From an uncultured Bacilli bacterium (lineage in GTDB: Bacteria > Bacillota_I > Bacilli_A > RF39 > UBA660): a stretch of 56,256 nucleotides of DNA. Made by a program: the position numbers and the translations under genes. The notes under the pieces are model-generated. The model was not told where the DNA came from. It was given only the letters and a program-made list of their open reading frames with translations, and did no database searches. The stretch spans positions 12,889 through 69,144 of the forward strand of contig CAJTKV010000004.1 in NCBI GenBank assembly GCA_910577075.1, in the 5' to 3' direction. Below, piece after piece: positions 26,605 to 35,713 of this stretch; position 1 is the stretch's first letter, and every line of letters begins with the position of its first letter.

Positions 26605-28266
26605 ATGAGTTATAATATAGTATTCAAATTATTTAAAGATACCATAAGTATTTCAAAAATAAAAAAAGAAGTAGATTATGAAAGTTTAAATAATACAAAT
26701 ATTATTGATGTCAAAGATTTAAAATTTTCTAATGATTATATAAGAGAAAATTTTGAATTAGTATCCAACTTCTTAAACGTTATAATTATTAAACACAATA
26801 TTAAAACTGTTCAGATAAATAATCTCGAAATAGCCGATATATGTCTCGATTTAGTAAATGAGTGGGAGCATATAGAAAAAGTATATTTTAAACCCGATAA
26901 AGTTATCAATCTAGATATCGTTTTAAAACTTTTAGAAAGCAAAAATATTCGAGAAATAGATTGCTATAATATGAATCATTATCTGATTGAAAGATTAGAT
27001 TTAAATAAGGCAATAAAGGTCAATACCCGCTATAATTATGATTTTGTATCTAATTTCATGCTAGAAAACAAATTAGCTAGTTACTCAGATTTTTATTATA
27101 AAAAAAGTATTACTATTAAAAAGGAATTTGATGAAGAAGAAATTGAAGATTTTCGCATATTTATGGCTTTAAATGATCGATTAAGGCATATTAAGGTTTT
27201 GGCATATTCCAATGAATTACTTACGACTATTATCGAGGAAATATTAAAATATAAAAAGGAAAATATAGTTATCGAAATTGTCGAAGAAAATAATGATTTG
27301 AATATGATATATAACTCTGTTGCATACATTAAAAAGCAACATAAGAAGGATTTTGAAGAATATAATATTATTTTCAAACTTGCCTATTCAAAAGAATATA
27401 AAAAAAGAAATTTCTTAAAAGAAATCAATTTTAAATTATGTATGGCCCTACTCGTATTCATTATTCTAATTGGCTTAGCAACTGTCAGCTTCAATTATTA
27501 TAAACAATATAAAGATGAACAGATAATTAATGAACAAATTGAAGAGTTTGAAAATATAATTTCTGAATCAGAGGAGTTTGTTACCATCGATAACAACGAA
27601 ACGGATATAGAATATATTGGACCAGAAAAAAATACAACTTCGACAACTACCAAAAAGAAATCAAATTATAAATCAGCATACTATGTCAATTATTCTCAGG
27701 CATTTCAAAAACTATTAAAGAAAAATGATGATACAGTTGGATGGCTAGAAGTAAATAATACGCGAATCAAATATCCCGTTGTCCAAGCGGATACCAATTC
27801 ATATTATTTAAATCGCGATTTTAACAAGAAGAAAAATAGTATGGGCTGGATATTTATGGATTATCGCAATGACCCTGTCGATTTGGACAGAAACACGATT
27901 ATTTACGGCCATAATATTAAGACAGGTATTATGTTTGGTACTATTAAGACGATGTTTAATACCAGTTGGTATAAAAAAGCAACGAATCAGATAATCACTT
28001 TTAATACTCCTACTAAAAATATGAAATGGAAAATATTTTCTATATATCAAATTAAGGCTACGGAAGATTATCTAAAAAATGATTTTGAATCGAATGAAGA
28101 ATTCAATAAGTTTATCAAAATGATTAAAAAACGCAGCATCTATAATTTTAAGGTCGATGTCAAAGACTCCGATAAGATTATTACCCTATCGACTTGCTTT
28201 TCACATACTACACGCCATGTTATTCATGCTGTTTTAGTGGAAGAAGAAGATCCAAATGTAAAATAA
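26605..28266 (+). CDS. Class B sortase with a 270-residue cytoplasmic N-terminal domain
   Basis: 553 residues. Residues 1-270 are soluble, Ile/Asn/Lys-rich and unrecognised (alternating beta/alpha repeats such as INNLEIADICLDLV and REIDCYNMNHYL have a faint leucine-rich-repeat look). A membrane helix spans about 277-297. A Thr/Ser-rich linker (TTSTTTKKKS) leads to a sortase domain at about 355-547 with the triad His436 (YGHN), Cys531 (LSTC) and Arg537 (TRHVIH). Class B sortases attach proteins to peptidoglycan or build pili. Normal SrtB is about 240 residues with only a short tail inside the cell, so the large cytoplasmic part is unusual. It converges with the adhesin-sortase operon. Confidence 0.85.
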   Translation: MSYNIVFKLFKDTISISKIKKEVDYESLNNTNIIDVKDLKFSNDYIRENFELVSNFLNVIIIKHNIKTVQINNLEIADICLDLVNEWEHIEKVYFKPDKVINLDIVLKLLESKNIREIDCYNMNHYLIERLDLNKAIKVNTRYNYDFVSNFMLENKLASYSDFYYKKSITIKKEFDEEEIEDFRIFMALNDRLRHIKVLAYSNELLTTIIEEILKYKKENIVIEIVEENNDLNMIYNSVAYIKKQHKKDFEEYNIIFKLAYSKEYKKRNFLKEINFKLCMALLVFIILIGLATVSFNYYKQYKDEQIINEQIEEFENIISESEEFVTIDNNETDIEYIGPEKNTTSTTTKKKSNYKSAYYVNYSQAFQKLLKKNDDTVGWLEVNNTRIKYPVVQADTNSYYLNRDFNKKKNSMGWIFMDYRNDPVDLDRNTIIYGHNIKTGIMFGTIKTMFNTSWYKKATNQIITFNTPTKNMKWKIFSIYQIKATEDYLKNDFESNEEFNKFIKMIKKRSIYNFKVDVKDSDKIITLSTCFSHTTRHVIHAVLVEEEDPNVK

Positions 28267-28303
28267 AAGGCAAATACCATTTAATTGTATTTACCTTTTT
28301 TAT
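28265..28303 (+). terminator. Intrinsic terminator between convergent operons
   Basis: AAAGGCAAATAC/GTATTTACCTTT with a 9-nt loop, then Ts. It overlaps the stop of the minus-strand gene at 28300 and may act in both directions. Confidence 0.75.
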
Positions 28304-29241
28304 TTCACTAATTTTACTTCACTACCATTGTCTGGTTGTTCATCCGCAAATAAACCAATGGATGCAACAAATATTTCATAGACAAGTTGATCTGACCCTT
28401 TCAAAGCCAATTCCGTTATATTAACATCCGAACACATCATTTCCACAAAATAACTTTTACCATGTTCATTTGTGATATCGACATCATCAACTCCCATTTT
28501 CTCTAAATATTTTTTATACTGCTCTTGCATAGGCTTGCAACCATCTTTATAAATTCGTAAGAGAAAATCCATATCCATTCTATAACTTTCTAAGAGTAAT
28601 TCTTTCCACTGTTCTAACTTAGAACTATCTATTTGTCTAAACTGTTCTTCACTGCCAAATTCTTCTTCTAACTGTGAAACCTTAGTTCTAATATACATTT
28701 CCGCCATTGGTGTATTGTAAAAATTTTCCAATAATTCCGCATATTGTTTTTTCATCTGACGTACATCCATCAAATATTGTGGATCATTATCATTTTGCGA
28801 CATGCCTTTTCCTAAAATCGCATTCTTTAGCGCTTTTAAACGTCTTTTTAAAGATATTTTAACTATAGAATCAACATTGGCAACTAAAATATTATTGAGA
28901 TTATCAAGTATATCTAACATTTGTAATAACGTAATCAAGTAGCAATCTATAATTTTCCCTAAAAAACTATAGACAAAATATTCATCGCGTTCTTTATCAT
29001 GCAAATACATATAATCAACATTGGCATTTTTAAATTCTCTTGTTGTTTCACTTAATTTATTATAAAGAATATTATCAACATTCTTGAAATCAATATCTTC
29101 TAAAATATGATTTTTATGTAACGCCTGAAATTTTCTATCTAAAACTGCAATCGCTTGGGTAAAACTTTCGATACAAATCTTATACCTACAAATAACATCA
29201 AGAAGTGCTATTTTTTCCTGTTTTTCAAGTTTTTTATCCAT
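28300..29241 (-). CDS. Unknown helical cytoplasmic protein of the sortase operon
   Basis: 313 residues, no signal peptide or membrane helix, strongly alpha-helical and charged (MDKKLEKQEKIALLDVICRY; YLHDKERDEYFVY; LLRIYKDGCKPMQEQYKKYLEK). No domain recognised. GGAGGGG precedes the ATG at 29241. It is the last of four genes starting with the adhesin, 22 bp after the membrane protein gene, suggesting a role in expression or placement of the surface apparatus. Confidence 0.7.
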   Translation of the reverse strand: MDKKLEKQEKIALLDVICRYKICIESFTQAIAVLDRKFQALHKNHILEDIDFKNVDNILYNKLSETTREFKNANVDYMYLHDKERDEYFVYSFLGKIIDCYLITLLQMLDILDNLNNILVANVDSIVKISLKRRLKALKNAILGKGMSQNDNDPQYLMDVRQMKKQYAELLENFYNTPMAEMYIRTKVSQLEEEFGSEEQFRQIDSSKLEQWKELLLESYRMDMDFLLRIYKDGCKPMQEQYKKYLEKMGVDDVDITNEHGKSYFVEMMCSDVNITELALKGSDQLVYEIFVASIGLFADEQPDNGSEVKLVK

Positions 29242-29263
29242 TTTTCACCCCTCCAGATTCCTA

Positions 29264-29938
29264 TTAGATATTTTTTAATCTAGGCATTTCTAAATCGTCT
29301 ACTTCGCTTTCTAAAGCATTCATATTAATTGTCACTAATTTTTCCTCATCAGTCTTCAATTTAGGTAATCTTACAGAATTGATAATTAATAAATCTATCT
29401 CTCTAATAATTAAACCTAAAATCCAAGCAATGAACAAGCCCATAGCAACTTCATAAAGACTCATTAAAACAGGATTGGAAAATACGCTAAATTCATTAAA
29501 ATCAACGCTATATTTATTGATATACTCAATAATGCATAAGAATAAGAATGATATTATAATTGGACATGATGTATTAATAAATTTAATTACTTTGCCATTT
29601 TTCTTATTTAATATTGTTACAAGCATTATTATAAAAGATACGAGCATTATTCCCATAAACTCTAATGTTGTAGGAAAATATATTAGTTCCATCAACTTCG
29701 TTGAAACATTATCAATAAATACTCTTAAAGTATCAACATAATTGCTTATATAGAATAATAATATTAATAAACTCGCTGTTATAGAAGTTATCTTAACAAC
29801 CTTTTTATCCATAAGTTTGCTAAATACTAATGAGATAAGTAAAATTGCTAATTCTAGTACTACCAAGATAAAGACCTTAGATTCTACTAGAGTAGATAAT
29901 GCATATTTTAGCATTTCCATTATTGATAATTCTGGCAT
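29264..29938 (-). CDS. Polytopic membrane protein of the sortase operon
   Basis: 224 residues from the ATG at 29938, whose site is GGGGGAG; an upstream start at 29962 overlaps the sortase stop. About five or six hydrophobic helices (VFILVVLELAILLISLVFS; ITASLLILLFYISNY; FMGIMLVSFIIMLVTIL; IIISFLFLCIIEYI; VAMGLFIAWILGLII) and a short acidic C-terminal tail. No family recognised. Context suggests a partner of the sortase/adhesin system. Confidence 0.7.
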   Translation of the reverse strand: MPELSIMEMLKYALSTLVESKVFILVVLELAILLISLVFSKLMDKKVVKITSITASLLILLFYISNYVDTLRVFIDNVSTKLMELIYFPTTLEFMGIMLVSFIIMLVTILNKKNGKVIKFINTSCPIIISFLFLCIIEYINKYSVDFNEFSVFSNPVLMSLYEVAMGLFIAWILGLIIREIDLLIINSVRLPKLKTDEEKLVTINMNALESEVDDLEMPRLKNI

Positions 29939-29951
29939 ATTCTCTCCCCCT

Positions 29952-30596
29952 TTACTTAACACTTTCTAATTCAAATACGAATACTGTCTGTGTTTTTTTA
30001 TCATTTCTTGTACACGTTATAAGTGTAAGTGTATTAATGTCACCATTGCGCGATATAGTAATCTTACCAACCTTCGGTACGGTATAGACATATTTTAATT
30101 TATAAATGTATTTTTTACTGTTGTATGTTACACTAGCTTCGGCTCCCATACTTAATTTATATAGCTTATCAAAGAATGATACAGAACTGTTTCCTCGATG
30201 AGCTGCTAATATTAAGTTGCCATTCTTTTTATCTGGCATTTCAGATCCTTTTATCAACATCACGTTATAGCCAACGGAGTTATATTTAGAATCCATTGCC
30301 ACAAACCCTCTTTTTATCTTAACATCTGGTACTTCTAAGTAACCAATATAATTATCTCTCTTATCTTCATTAGAAATGGGCTTTTGCGTTGCCACCGTTG
30401 TCGTTGGTACCTCTTCGTCAAGCTCCTCTAATTCTTCGGAGATAACTATTTCTTGTTCTAATAATTCTATGTTCTTTTGATTAAATAAATTCGATTTTAT
30501 TCCATCAAAGTAAGTATATGTAATTAGAACTAAACCTATAAAACAGAAAAGAATGCTAAGGGTAATCTTAACATTCTTTGATAGTTTTTCTAGCAC
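29952..30596 (-). CDS. Sortase (class D-like)
   Basis: 214 residues. A membrane anchor lies at about 11-28, an acidic/Thr-rich linker follows, and the sortase barrel begins near YIGYLEVPDVKIKRG. Catalytic His133 (LAAHRG) and Cys195 (TLITC) are clear. The usual arginine one strand later is not obvious: the segment reads TRNDKKTQTVFVF, so Arg197 or a lysine may take its role. Its start overlaps the adhesin gene by 29 nt, strong evidence that the adhesin with its VPATG signal is the substrate. Confidence 0.85.
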   Translation of the reverse strand: MLEKLSKNVKITLSILFCFIGLVLITYTYFDGIKSNLFNQKNIELLEQEIVISEELEELDEEVPTTTVATQKPISNEDKRDNYIGYLEVPDVKIKRGFVAMDSKYNSVGYNVMLIKGSEMPDKKNGNLILAAHRGNSSVSFFDKLYKLSMGAEASVTYNSKKYIYKLKYVYTVPKVGKITISRNGDINTLTLITCTRNDKKTQTVFVFELESVK

Positions 30597-32145
30597 AAGC
30601 TACACCACCAATTAATAATGCAATACCACCCATAATTAGTAAAGTTGCCTCTTTACCTGTTGCAGGTACTTTGACTTCTTCTTTTTTCTCTGGTGTATTA
30701 TAGAAAGTTATAATTGCACTATCGATATATTCCCCTTTGTTATTTTTAACTTTAACTGTTCCATCTTCTAATAATTCAAATGCAACAATTTCATTACTTA
30801 GTAAGTATCCCTTTGGTGCACTTACTTCTGATAAAGTATAACGTCCAGCATCTAATGCTACTTGATATACTTGATTAGTAGAAGTAAACTCATGAACTAA
30901 ATTTCCCTTTTCATCTTTAATTGCTAATCTTGCACCACTTAGATAAGTGTTTGTTTTGGCATCTTTTTTAGCGAAGCTTACAACATCAATTAATTCATTA
31001 ATCATGATGACTTTATTAACTTTAATCCATTCACCTTTTTCATTCTTAGTATATAAGTCTCCTCTTAAGTCTAACTTGAATGATATAGTAGTCTTACTTA
31101 ACTTATATCCTTTTGGTGCTAATGTTTCAGTTAATGTATATTCACCAACTTTTAATGTTACTTTGTGTGTTTCTTTTGTTGAAACCCATTGATCTACTAC
31201 TTTGTTATTGCTATCTTTAATAACTAGTGTAGCTCCTTCAACTTCATTTTCTCCAGTTACATCAGTTTTACTGATATTAACTTCGAAATTATCTACTAAA
31301 TGACCAACAGTCATTTCAATAGAATCCTTTAGAACGGTTTTAGTTTCTAAAGCATCTTGGAATAATAACTTTTGATATTTTGAACTATGGAAGTAATAAT
31401 ATCCAGTATATTTAGAATATTCTCCTTCAACATTCATGCTTAATGTTATTTGTTTTCCTTGATCTATTTTAGCTACAGGAACTTTAACTCTTACAGTATC
31501 TTCTTTAGAACCTCTAACAATCATAGCACCTGCTGGAGCTTTACTTAAGGAATATTTGATATTTCCCTTTAAGTTTTTACTATGTATTTTGATTTCACTA
31601 GATACAAAGTACTCTCCTTCTTTTACAAATGTTACCTTATCTTTATCGATTGATAACTCACCTTTAACTTCTTTGTAGTTTTTAGCACCATCGTATAAAT
31701 CATAAATCTTTTTACTTACTTCTTCAGTATTTCTATGATTAATGATATATTTTTTTACTTCTGATACTAGGTTGAAGTTATTTTGATTTAAATAATCTTC
31801 ATAATACCAAACGGCCATTTGAACGATATAGAAATCTTTATCTTTATCTCCTGTATTTGGTTTATTATTTAAGATATAAGTATAACCAGGATCAACCACT
31901 CCTGTTTTGTTGAACTGAATTCCACCACCATAAGTAGCGCTTAAGTTCATACAGTAGATATAATATCTACCGTTTCCAGCTGATTTAACGATGACTGGGA
32001 AGTTCTTTATATATTCAACTTCTCTTTCTGGATCCGTTACAACTGAATCGGGAAGACTAGTTGCTGCTTGTGCAAAACTAATACCTCCACATAGCATTAC
32101 TGCTAAAATTAAAATTAATGTAAATATTTTTCTTGTTGTTTTCAT
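30568..32145 (-). CDS. Cell-wall-anchored adhesin: thioester domain, two Cna-B-like domains, VPATG signal
   Basis: 525 residues. A signal peptide (about 1-27, ending AQAA) is followed by a TQXA-type thioester domain with Cys65 (YIYCMN) and Gln109 (VQMAVWYYEDY), which in this family form an internal thioester able to bond to host surfaces. Two SpaA/Cna-B-like repeats follow, each starting with a Lys (ISKTDVTG; FAKKDAKT) and carrying the conserved YTL(T/S)E..APKGY glutamate strand that forms isopeptide bonds. The C terminus is a sorting signal: VPATG at about 493-497, a hydrophobic helix and a basic tail. Site AGAGG before the ATG. It heads the operon with its sortase. Confidence 0.92.
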   Translation of the reverse strand: MKTTRKIFTLILILAVMLCGGISFAQAATSLPDSVVTDPEREVEYIKNFPVIVKSAGNGRYYIYCMNLSATYGGGIQFNKTGVVDPGYTYILNNKPNTGDKDKDFYIVQMAVWYYEDYLNQNNFNLVSEVKKYIINHRNTEEVSKKIYDLYDGAKNYKEVKGELSIDKDKVTFVKEGEYFVSSEIKIHSKNLKGNIKYSLSKAPAGAMIVRGSKEDTVRVKVPVAKIDQGKQITLSMNVEGEYSKYTGYYYFHSSKYQKLLFQDALETKTVLKDSIEMTVGHLVDNFEVNISKTDVTGENEVEGATLVIKDSNNKVVDQWVSTKETHKVTLKVGEYTLTETLAPKGYKLSKTTISFKLDLRGDLYTKNEKGEWIKVNKVIMINELIDVVSFAKKDAKTNTYLSGARLAIKDEKGNLVHEFTSTNQVYQVALDAGRYTLSEVSAPKGYLLSNEIVAFELLEDGTVKVKNNKGEYIDSAIITFYNTPEKKEEVKVPATGKEATLLIMGGIALLIGGVACARKTIKEC

Positions 32146-32191
32146 AAATACCTCTTTCCCCCTTTAAGATGTCGCTTATATTAACACATAA

Positions 32192-32225
32192 ATTAAAAAA
32201 AAGCAAATTTTTTTGCCTTTTTTTG
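32192..32225 (-). terminator. Intrinsic terminator of the HAD gene
   Basis: AAAAAGGCAAA and TTTGCTTTTTTT pair on the minus strand, ending in a T-run, between the HAD stop at 32236 and the adhesin start. Confidence 0.7.
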
Positions 32226-32235
32226 GTAAAATAAT

Positions 32236-32988
32236 CTATTTTTCAGGTTTTTTGGCCTTTTTTACGAGATTTTTTGATAATACTTCATATATTTCTCCTA
32301 GTGAATCAATATAGACATTTGCACATTTTTTTAGTTCATCTGTCGATTTCGATGAGTGCTTTTCGGCAACAGCTATGGAAGCAATCCCGGCCGCATTAGC
32401 TGCTTTTATTCCGACAATACTATCTTCTATTATAATGACCTTTTTCCTATCAATATGCATTAGTTCAACTACCTTATTGAATATTTCGGGATTGGGTTTA
32501 AAGAATGTCACATCTTCCATGGATAATATTAAAGAAAAATTATTCTCAAAATCGAGCCTTTGAGTATCAGGATTTTCATTACAATATGTTGCTAAATTGC
32601 GTCTTGTGGTTGTCGTAGCTAAAATTAAAGTCATTCCTAGTTCCCGCAATAACTCGATTAATTCTACAGCATAAGGTCTTACACTTACTTCATGTTTTAA
32701 TATTTCATTCATCAAATAAACACGATAATCGGCCAATTCACCAATAGATTTGTTCATTTTATATTTATCATTTAAATAGGATACATAATCATCATAAGGA
32801 GAACCAGATGTGGAGGCACCAATTATTCTATCACGATCTAAATTGATGATATTTTCGGGAACTACAATATGTCCCAAGTCTTGAATTAATTTTTGATCTA
32901 TCTTGTTCCATATTCCCACAGAATCTATTAATGTACCATCTAAATCAAAGATAAAGATACTCTTATTCTTTAAAATATTTTCAAGCAT
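32236..32988 (-). CDS. HAD-superfamily phosphatase (beta-phosphoglucomutase-like)
   Basis: 250 residues from the ATG at 32988 with a GGAGG site; an in-frame start at 33018 is not supported. Motif I FDLDGTLIDS, a helical cap of subfamily I, motif II LATTTTRR, the Lys region FFKPNPEIF and motif III IIEDSIVGIKAANAAG are all present. This is the phosphoglycolate phosphatase/beta-PGM group, with sugar-phosphate or housecleaning substrates. The specific substrate cannot be told. Confidence 0.85.
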   Translation of the reverse strand: MLENILKNKSIFIFDLDGTLIDSVGIWNKIDQKLIQDLGHIVVPENIINLDRDRIIGASTSGSPYDDYVSYLNDKYKMNKSIGELADYRVYLMNEILKHEVSVRPYAVELIELLRELGMTLILATTTTRRNLATYCNENPDTQRLDFENNFSLILSMEDVTFFKPNPEIFNKVVELMHIDRKKVIIIEDSIVGIKAANAAGIASIAVAEKHSSKSTDELKKCANVYIDSLGEIYEVLSKNLVKKAKKPEK

Positions 32989-33043
32989 AAATTTACCTCC
33001 ACGGCAATATAATAGCATAAATCAATAAATTGATAAATTATTA

Positions 33044-33072
33044 TTGCACTCATCGAAAATTTGTGTTATATT
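33044..33072 (+). promoter_or_regulatory. tRNA operon promoter
   Basis: TTGCAC, 17-nt spacer, TATATT, about 20 bp before the first tRNA. Confidence 0.75.
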
Positions 33073-33092
33073 TATAGAGCGATGAGAAAAAT

Positions 33093-33169
33093 GGATCTTT
33101 AGCTCAGTTGGTTAGAGCATCCGGCTCATAACCGGGCGGTCGTAGGTTCGAGTCCTACAAGATCCACCA
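33093..33169 (+). tRNA. tRNA with CAT anticodon, probably tRNA-Ile2 (lysidine-modified), else elongator tRNA-Met
   Basis: A 77-nt cloverleaf with a GGATCTT/AAGATCC acceptor stem, encoded CCA, GGTTCGAGTCC T arm and CTCATAA anticodon loop. The acceptor begins with a G-C pair, ruling out initiator Met. The D arm, GGCTCATAACC anticodon arm and CGTAGGTTCGAGTCCTACAA segment resemble tRNA-Ile(CAU) of Bacilli, which needs TilS. Confidence 0.92.
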
Positions 33170-33179
33170 TTTTTTATTT

Positions 33180-33264
33180 GCAGGTATGGCGGAATTGGCA
33201 GACGCGCTAGACTTAGGATCTAGTGGAGTGATCCGTGCAGGTTCAAGTCCTGTTACCTGCACCA
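33180..33264 (+). tRNA. tRNA-Leu(TAG)
   Basis: An 85-nt class II tRNA: GCAGGTA/TACCTGC acceptor stem, long variable arm, encoded CCA and anticodon TAG in CTTAGGA. It reads CUN leucine codons. It is 10 bp after the previous tRNA, in one transcript. Confidence 0.95.
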
Positions 33265-33275
33265 TTTTAATAATT

Positions 33276-33300
33276 AATCAATCATATGATTGATTTTTTT
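33276..33300 (+). terminator. Intrinsic terminator of the tRNA operon
   Basis: A perfect 20-bp palindrome AATCAATCAT/ATGATTGATT, then T7. Confidence 0.9.
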
Positions 33301-33380
33301 ATTTATAAATATTGTATTTATTCTTGAAATAAATCTACTTTATGTTATACTAAAAAACAAATTTAAGGAAGTGTTATTTT

Positions 33381-34505
33381 ATGAAAATATTTGTTGAAAA
33401 AGAATGGATTACAGGAAATACCTGTGTATTCACTATTCCTAATCAATTTGATAAGATAGCTGTTAAAAATGGTCTACATAAAATGCGGGCTTCATTTTTC
33501 GAAAAGTTAAAAAATGCTGGACATACCATTATAACTGAACGTGACCAAATTGATGATGAAACAATCTGTTTAATTATGAATTGTGAAGCCCTAATAAAAG
33601 ATCCACAGTCACTTGAAGAAGTTAAAGATGCTTTATTTGAAAAGACTGCTAGTTCTGCTGGTGAAAATTTCCATTTTCCCCACTCTGTTAAGGTGAGAGA
33701 ATATTTTAAAAACCCCTTTCTTCCTGCTGTATTTAAAAATGAATTACAAAATGGTGGAAAAGATAAGTTTTTAATTTCTACTCCTGAGCAAGTTGCTATT
33801 ATAAAACATTATTATGAGCAGAATAAAGATAATGAGGAGATCATGGAATCCTTCAACAACTGTATAATCCAACAATTCATCGAGACACCAACGAGATATG
33901 CAACTTATATGCGTGTCTTAGCTAATGGTGCTGGTGAAGTTATGGGAGCTAATTTAAAGTGTGCTAAAACGGATTTTGAAAAAAGTAAATTAAATGCCTT
34001 TTTTGAGAGTATCTTCTTAGATCCTGGATCCAAATATTATTTAAATACGACGAAAATGTTTAACTATTATTCATGAGGTTTAGAAATAGGTCTAAGTCAA
34101 CCAAAGTATTCCAGTGATAAACAAGAAATATTGATTGCTCATGGGTTTGATATGGATAATTTAAAATTGCCAGAGGAAGTTTTAGATGTCGTTAGAAATA
34201 TCATGTTAAATTGTAATCAAGAGTATGGTGTTATGTGTGGAATGGATTTTATGCTTAATGAAAGAGATGGGCACTGGTACTATTTAGAGAATCAGGCATT
34301 CCCAGCTATAGAAGAATGGGCAAAACCAAGAGGTATTTCCCTTCCTGCCAATCATAATTTAAAGAATTATATTAGATATAATGAAATAGAATTACAAGCT
34401 CGGGAAGAAGCATTAAATGCTACTATTGCCAAGCGTCTTGAAAATAAAACTACAGGTTCTTCTCCTGTTACTTTAACTATTAAACCACCAAAAGAAAACA
34501 ACTAA
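33381..34505 (+). pseudogene. ATP-grasp-type protein interrupted by an in-frame TGA
   Basis: One frame of 375 codons with a single TGA at 34074-34076, after residue 231 (FNYYS-stop-GLEIGLSQPKYS). Site AAGGAAG before the ATG. ATP-grasp features run on both sides of the stop: KFLIS and IIQQFIETPTRYATYMRVLANG before it, GVMCGMDFMLNERDGHWYYLENQAFPA after it, the latter resembling the metal-binding (D/E)...EINxxP element. The coding pattern continues unchanged past the stop, so the break is recent, a sequence error, or read through. Glycine (GGA), arginine or tryptophan would each need a single base change. Confidence 0.7.
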
Positions 34506-34520
34506 TATTAGTTGTTTTTA
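34495..34520. terminator. Bidirectional intrinsic terminator between convergent genes
   Basis: A perfect 18-bp palindrome (34498-34515, ACAACTAAT/ATTAGTTGT) with flanking A and T tracts on either side. Confidence 0.8.
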
Positions 34521-35645
34521 AATGTCTTCCATATCGGGAAAAGTAAAAATTTTAAATTTTTTTCTTATATTCTCTTGCTTCTTAAGGAGAATTGTATCAT
34601 TTTTTTCTATTTCAGCAATAAATTTTTTAAAATCATCTTTATTATTTATCAAGTAGCCAAAATCATTATCAGCTATAAATTTACCATTGAGTATCTCTTG
34701 TCCGGGAATAGGATTTAAGGCAATAAAAGGTTTTCCCATACTTAAAGCCTCACTAGTTATTAAACCTCCTGGTTTACCTAAAACTAAGGTGCATATTCTT
34801 AATAGCATATCCATATTCTCGAAATATCCAAGAGTAACGCCAAATTTTCCACTTATATCTCCTAATCTTTGGGCTTTTTTATAAAGTCGCTTATTCTTGC
34901 CAGCAACAAAGATATAGGAAAAGTCATAACTCATATTCAAGAGCATATCAAAATACTCTAAGGCATTGGCATAGCCATTACCTCCTCCACAGACAAATAA
35001 AAATACAGGTTTATCTTCAGGTAATTCAAGTTTTTTCAGGTAATCCTTGTGAGATATTTCTTTTGGCACTAAAAACTTGTCTTCGACAGGTATACCTGTT
35101 ACCATGATTTTTCTTTTATCTATACCTAATTTGATCATTTCTCTTTTTAAATCTTCTGTTGGTATCCAAAACTGATCGACAAATTCATGAGCTACTGTGA
35201 ACATTCTATGGATTCCATAATCTGTTAAAACGGATATTAATTTAGCCTTAAAAATTTTTTTGTTTTTGGCAATTATTCCAGTAGGACCCACTTGAGTAGA
35301 TATAATTATATCGGGATTATATTCTAGTATTGCTCTTTTTACTCTATTCGTAAAAAATAATTTTATACAGAAATCATAAAACCAGGATTTTTTAAAATAA
35401 TTACGATACATCTTTCTTTGGTAAATACATCCCCTTAGTCTCCTAAACTTGGTCGCCATTATTTTACCAACACTGGCAAAAACTTTATTAATAAGGGGTC
35501 TGCCTAAAGAAAGAGGATCCATTAGTTGAACAGCAATATCTGAATAATGAGATTCAAGATATTTTTGAAGGGACAAAGCTGCTTTATAATGCCCTGTTCC
35601 ATAATTGGTATACAGAATAAGTAAGCGTTTATTTTTCTTTTTCAT
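34518..35645 (-). CDS. ugtP: UgtP-like diacylglycerol glucosyltransferase
   Basis: 375 residues, GT-B fold, GT28/MGDG-synthase type. N-terminal LILYTNYGTGHYKAALSLQKYL is the acceptor-site motif with the conserved GTGH. Then DIIISTQVGPTG, SVLTDYGIHRMF, and the C-terminal nucleotide-sugar site FVCGGGNG plus LVLGKPGGLITSEAL. It would transfer glucose or galactose from a UDP-sugar to diacylglycerol, building glycolipid for the membrane or as lipoteichoic-acid anchor. It sits alone, without LTA genes nearby. Confidence 0.87.
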   Translation of the reverse strand: MKKKNKRLLILYTNYGTGHYKAALSLQKYLESHYSDIAVQLMDPLSLGRPLINKVFASVGKIMATKFRRLRGCIYQRKMYRNYFKKSWFYDFCIKLFFTNRVKRAILEYNPDIIISTQVGPTGIIAKNKKIFKAKLISVLTDYGIHRMFTVAHEFVDQFWIPTEDLKREMIKLGIDKRKIMVTGIPVEDKFLVPKEISHKDYLKKLELPEDKPVFLFVCGGGNGYANALEYFDMLLNMSYDFSYIFVAGKNKRLYKKAQRLGDISGKFGVTLGYFENMDMLLRICTLVLGKPGGLITSEALSMGKPFIALNPIPGQEILNGKFIADNDFGYLINNKDDFKKFIAEIEKNDTILLKKQENIRKKFKIFTFPDMEDI

Positions 35646-35681
35646 AAATTCACCACTAACTTATTATACTAAAATATCGCA

Positions 35682-35713
35682 TAAAAAAACAATTAATTTT
35701 ATATTAATTGTTT
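35682..35713 (-). terminator. Intrinsic terminator of the 108-aa gene
   Basis: AAACAATTAAT/ATTAATTGTTT stem and T7 on the minus strand. Confidence 0.8.
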
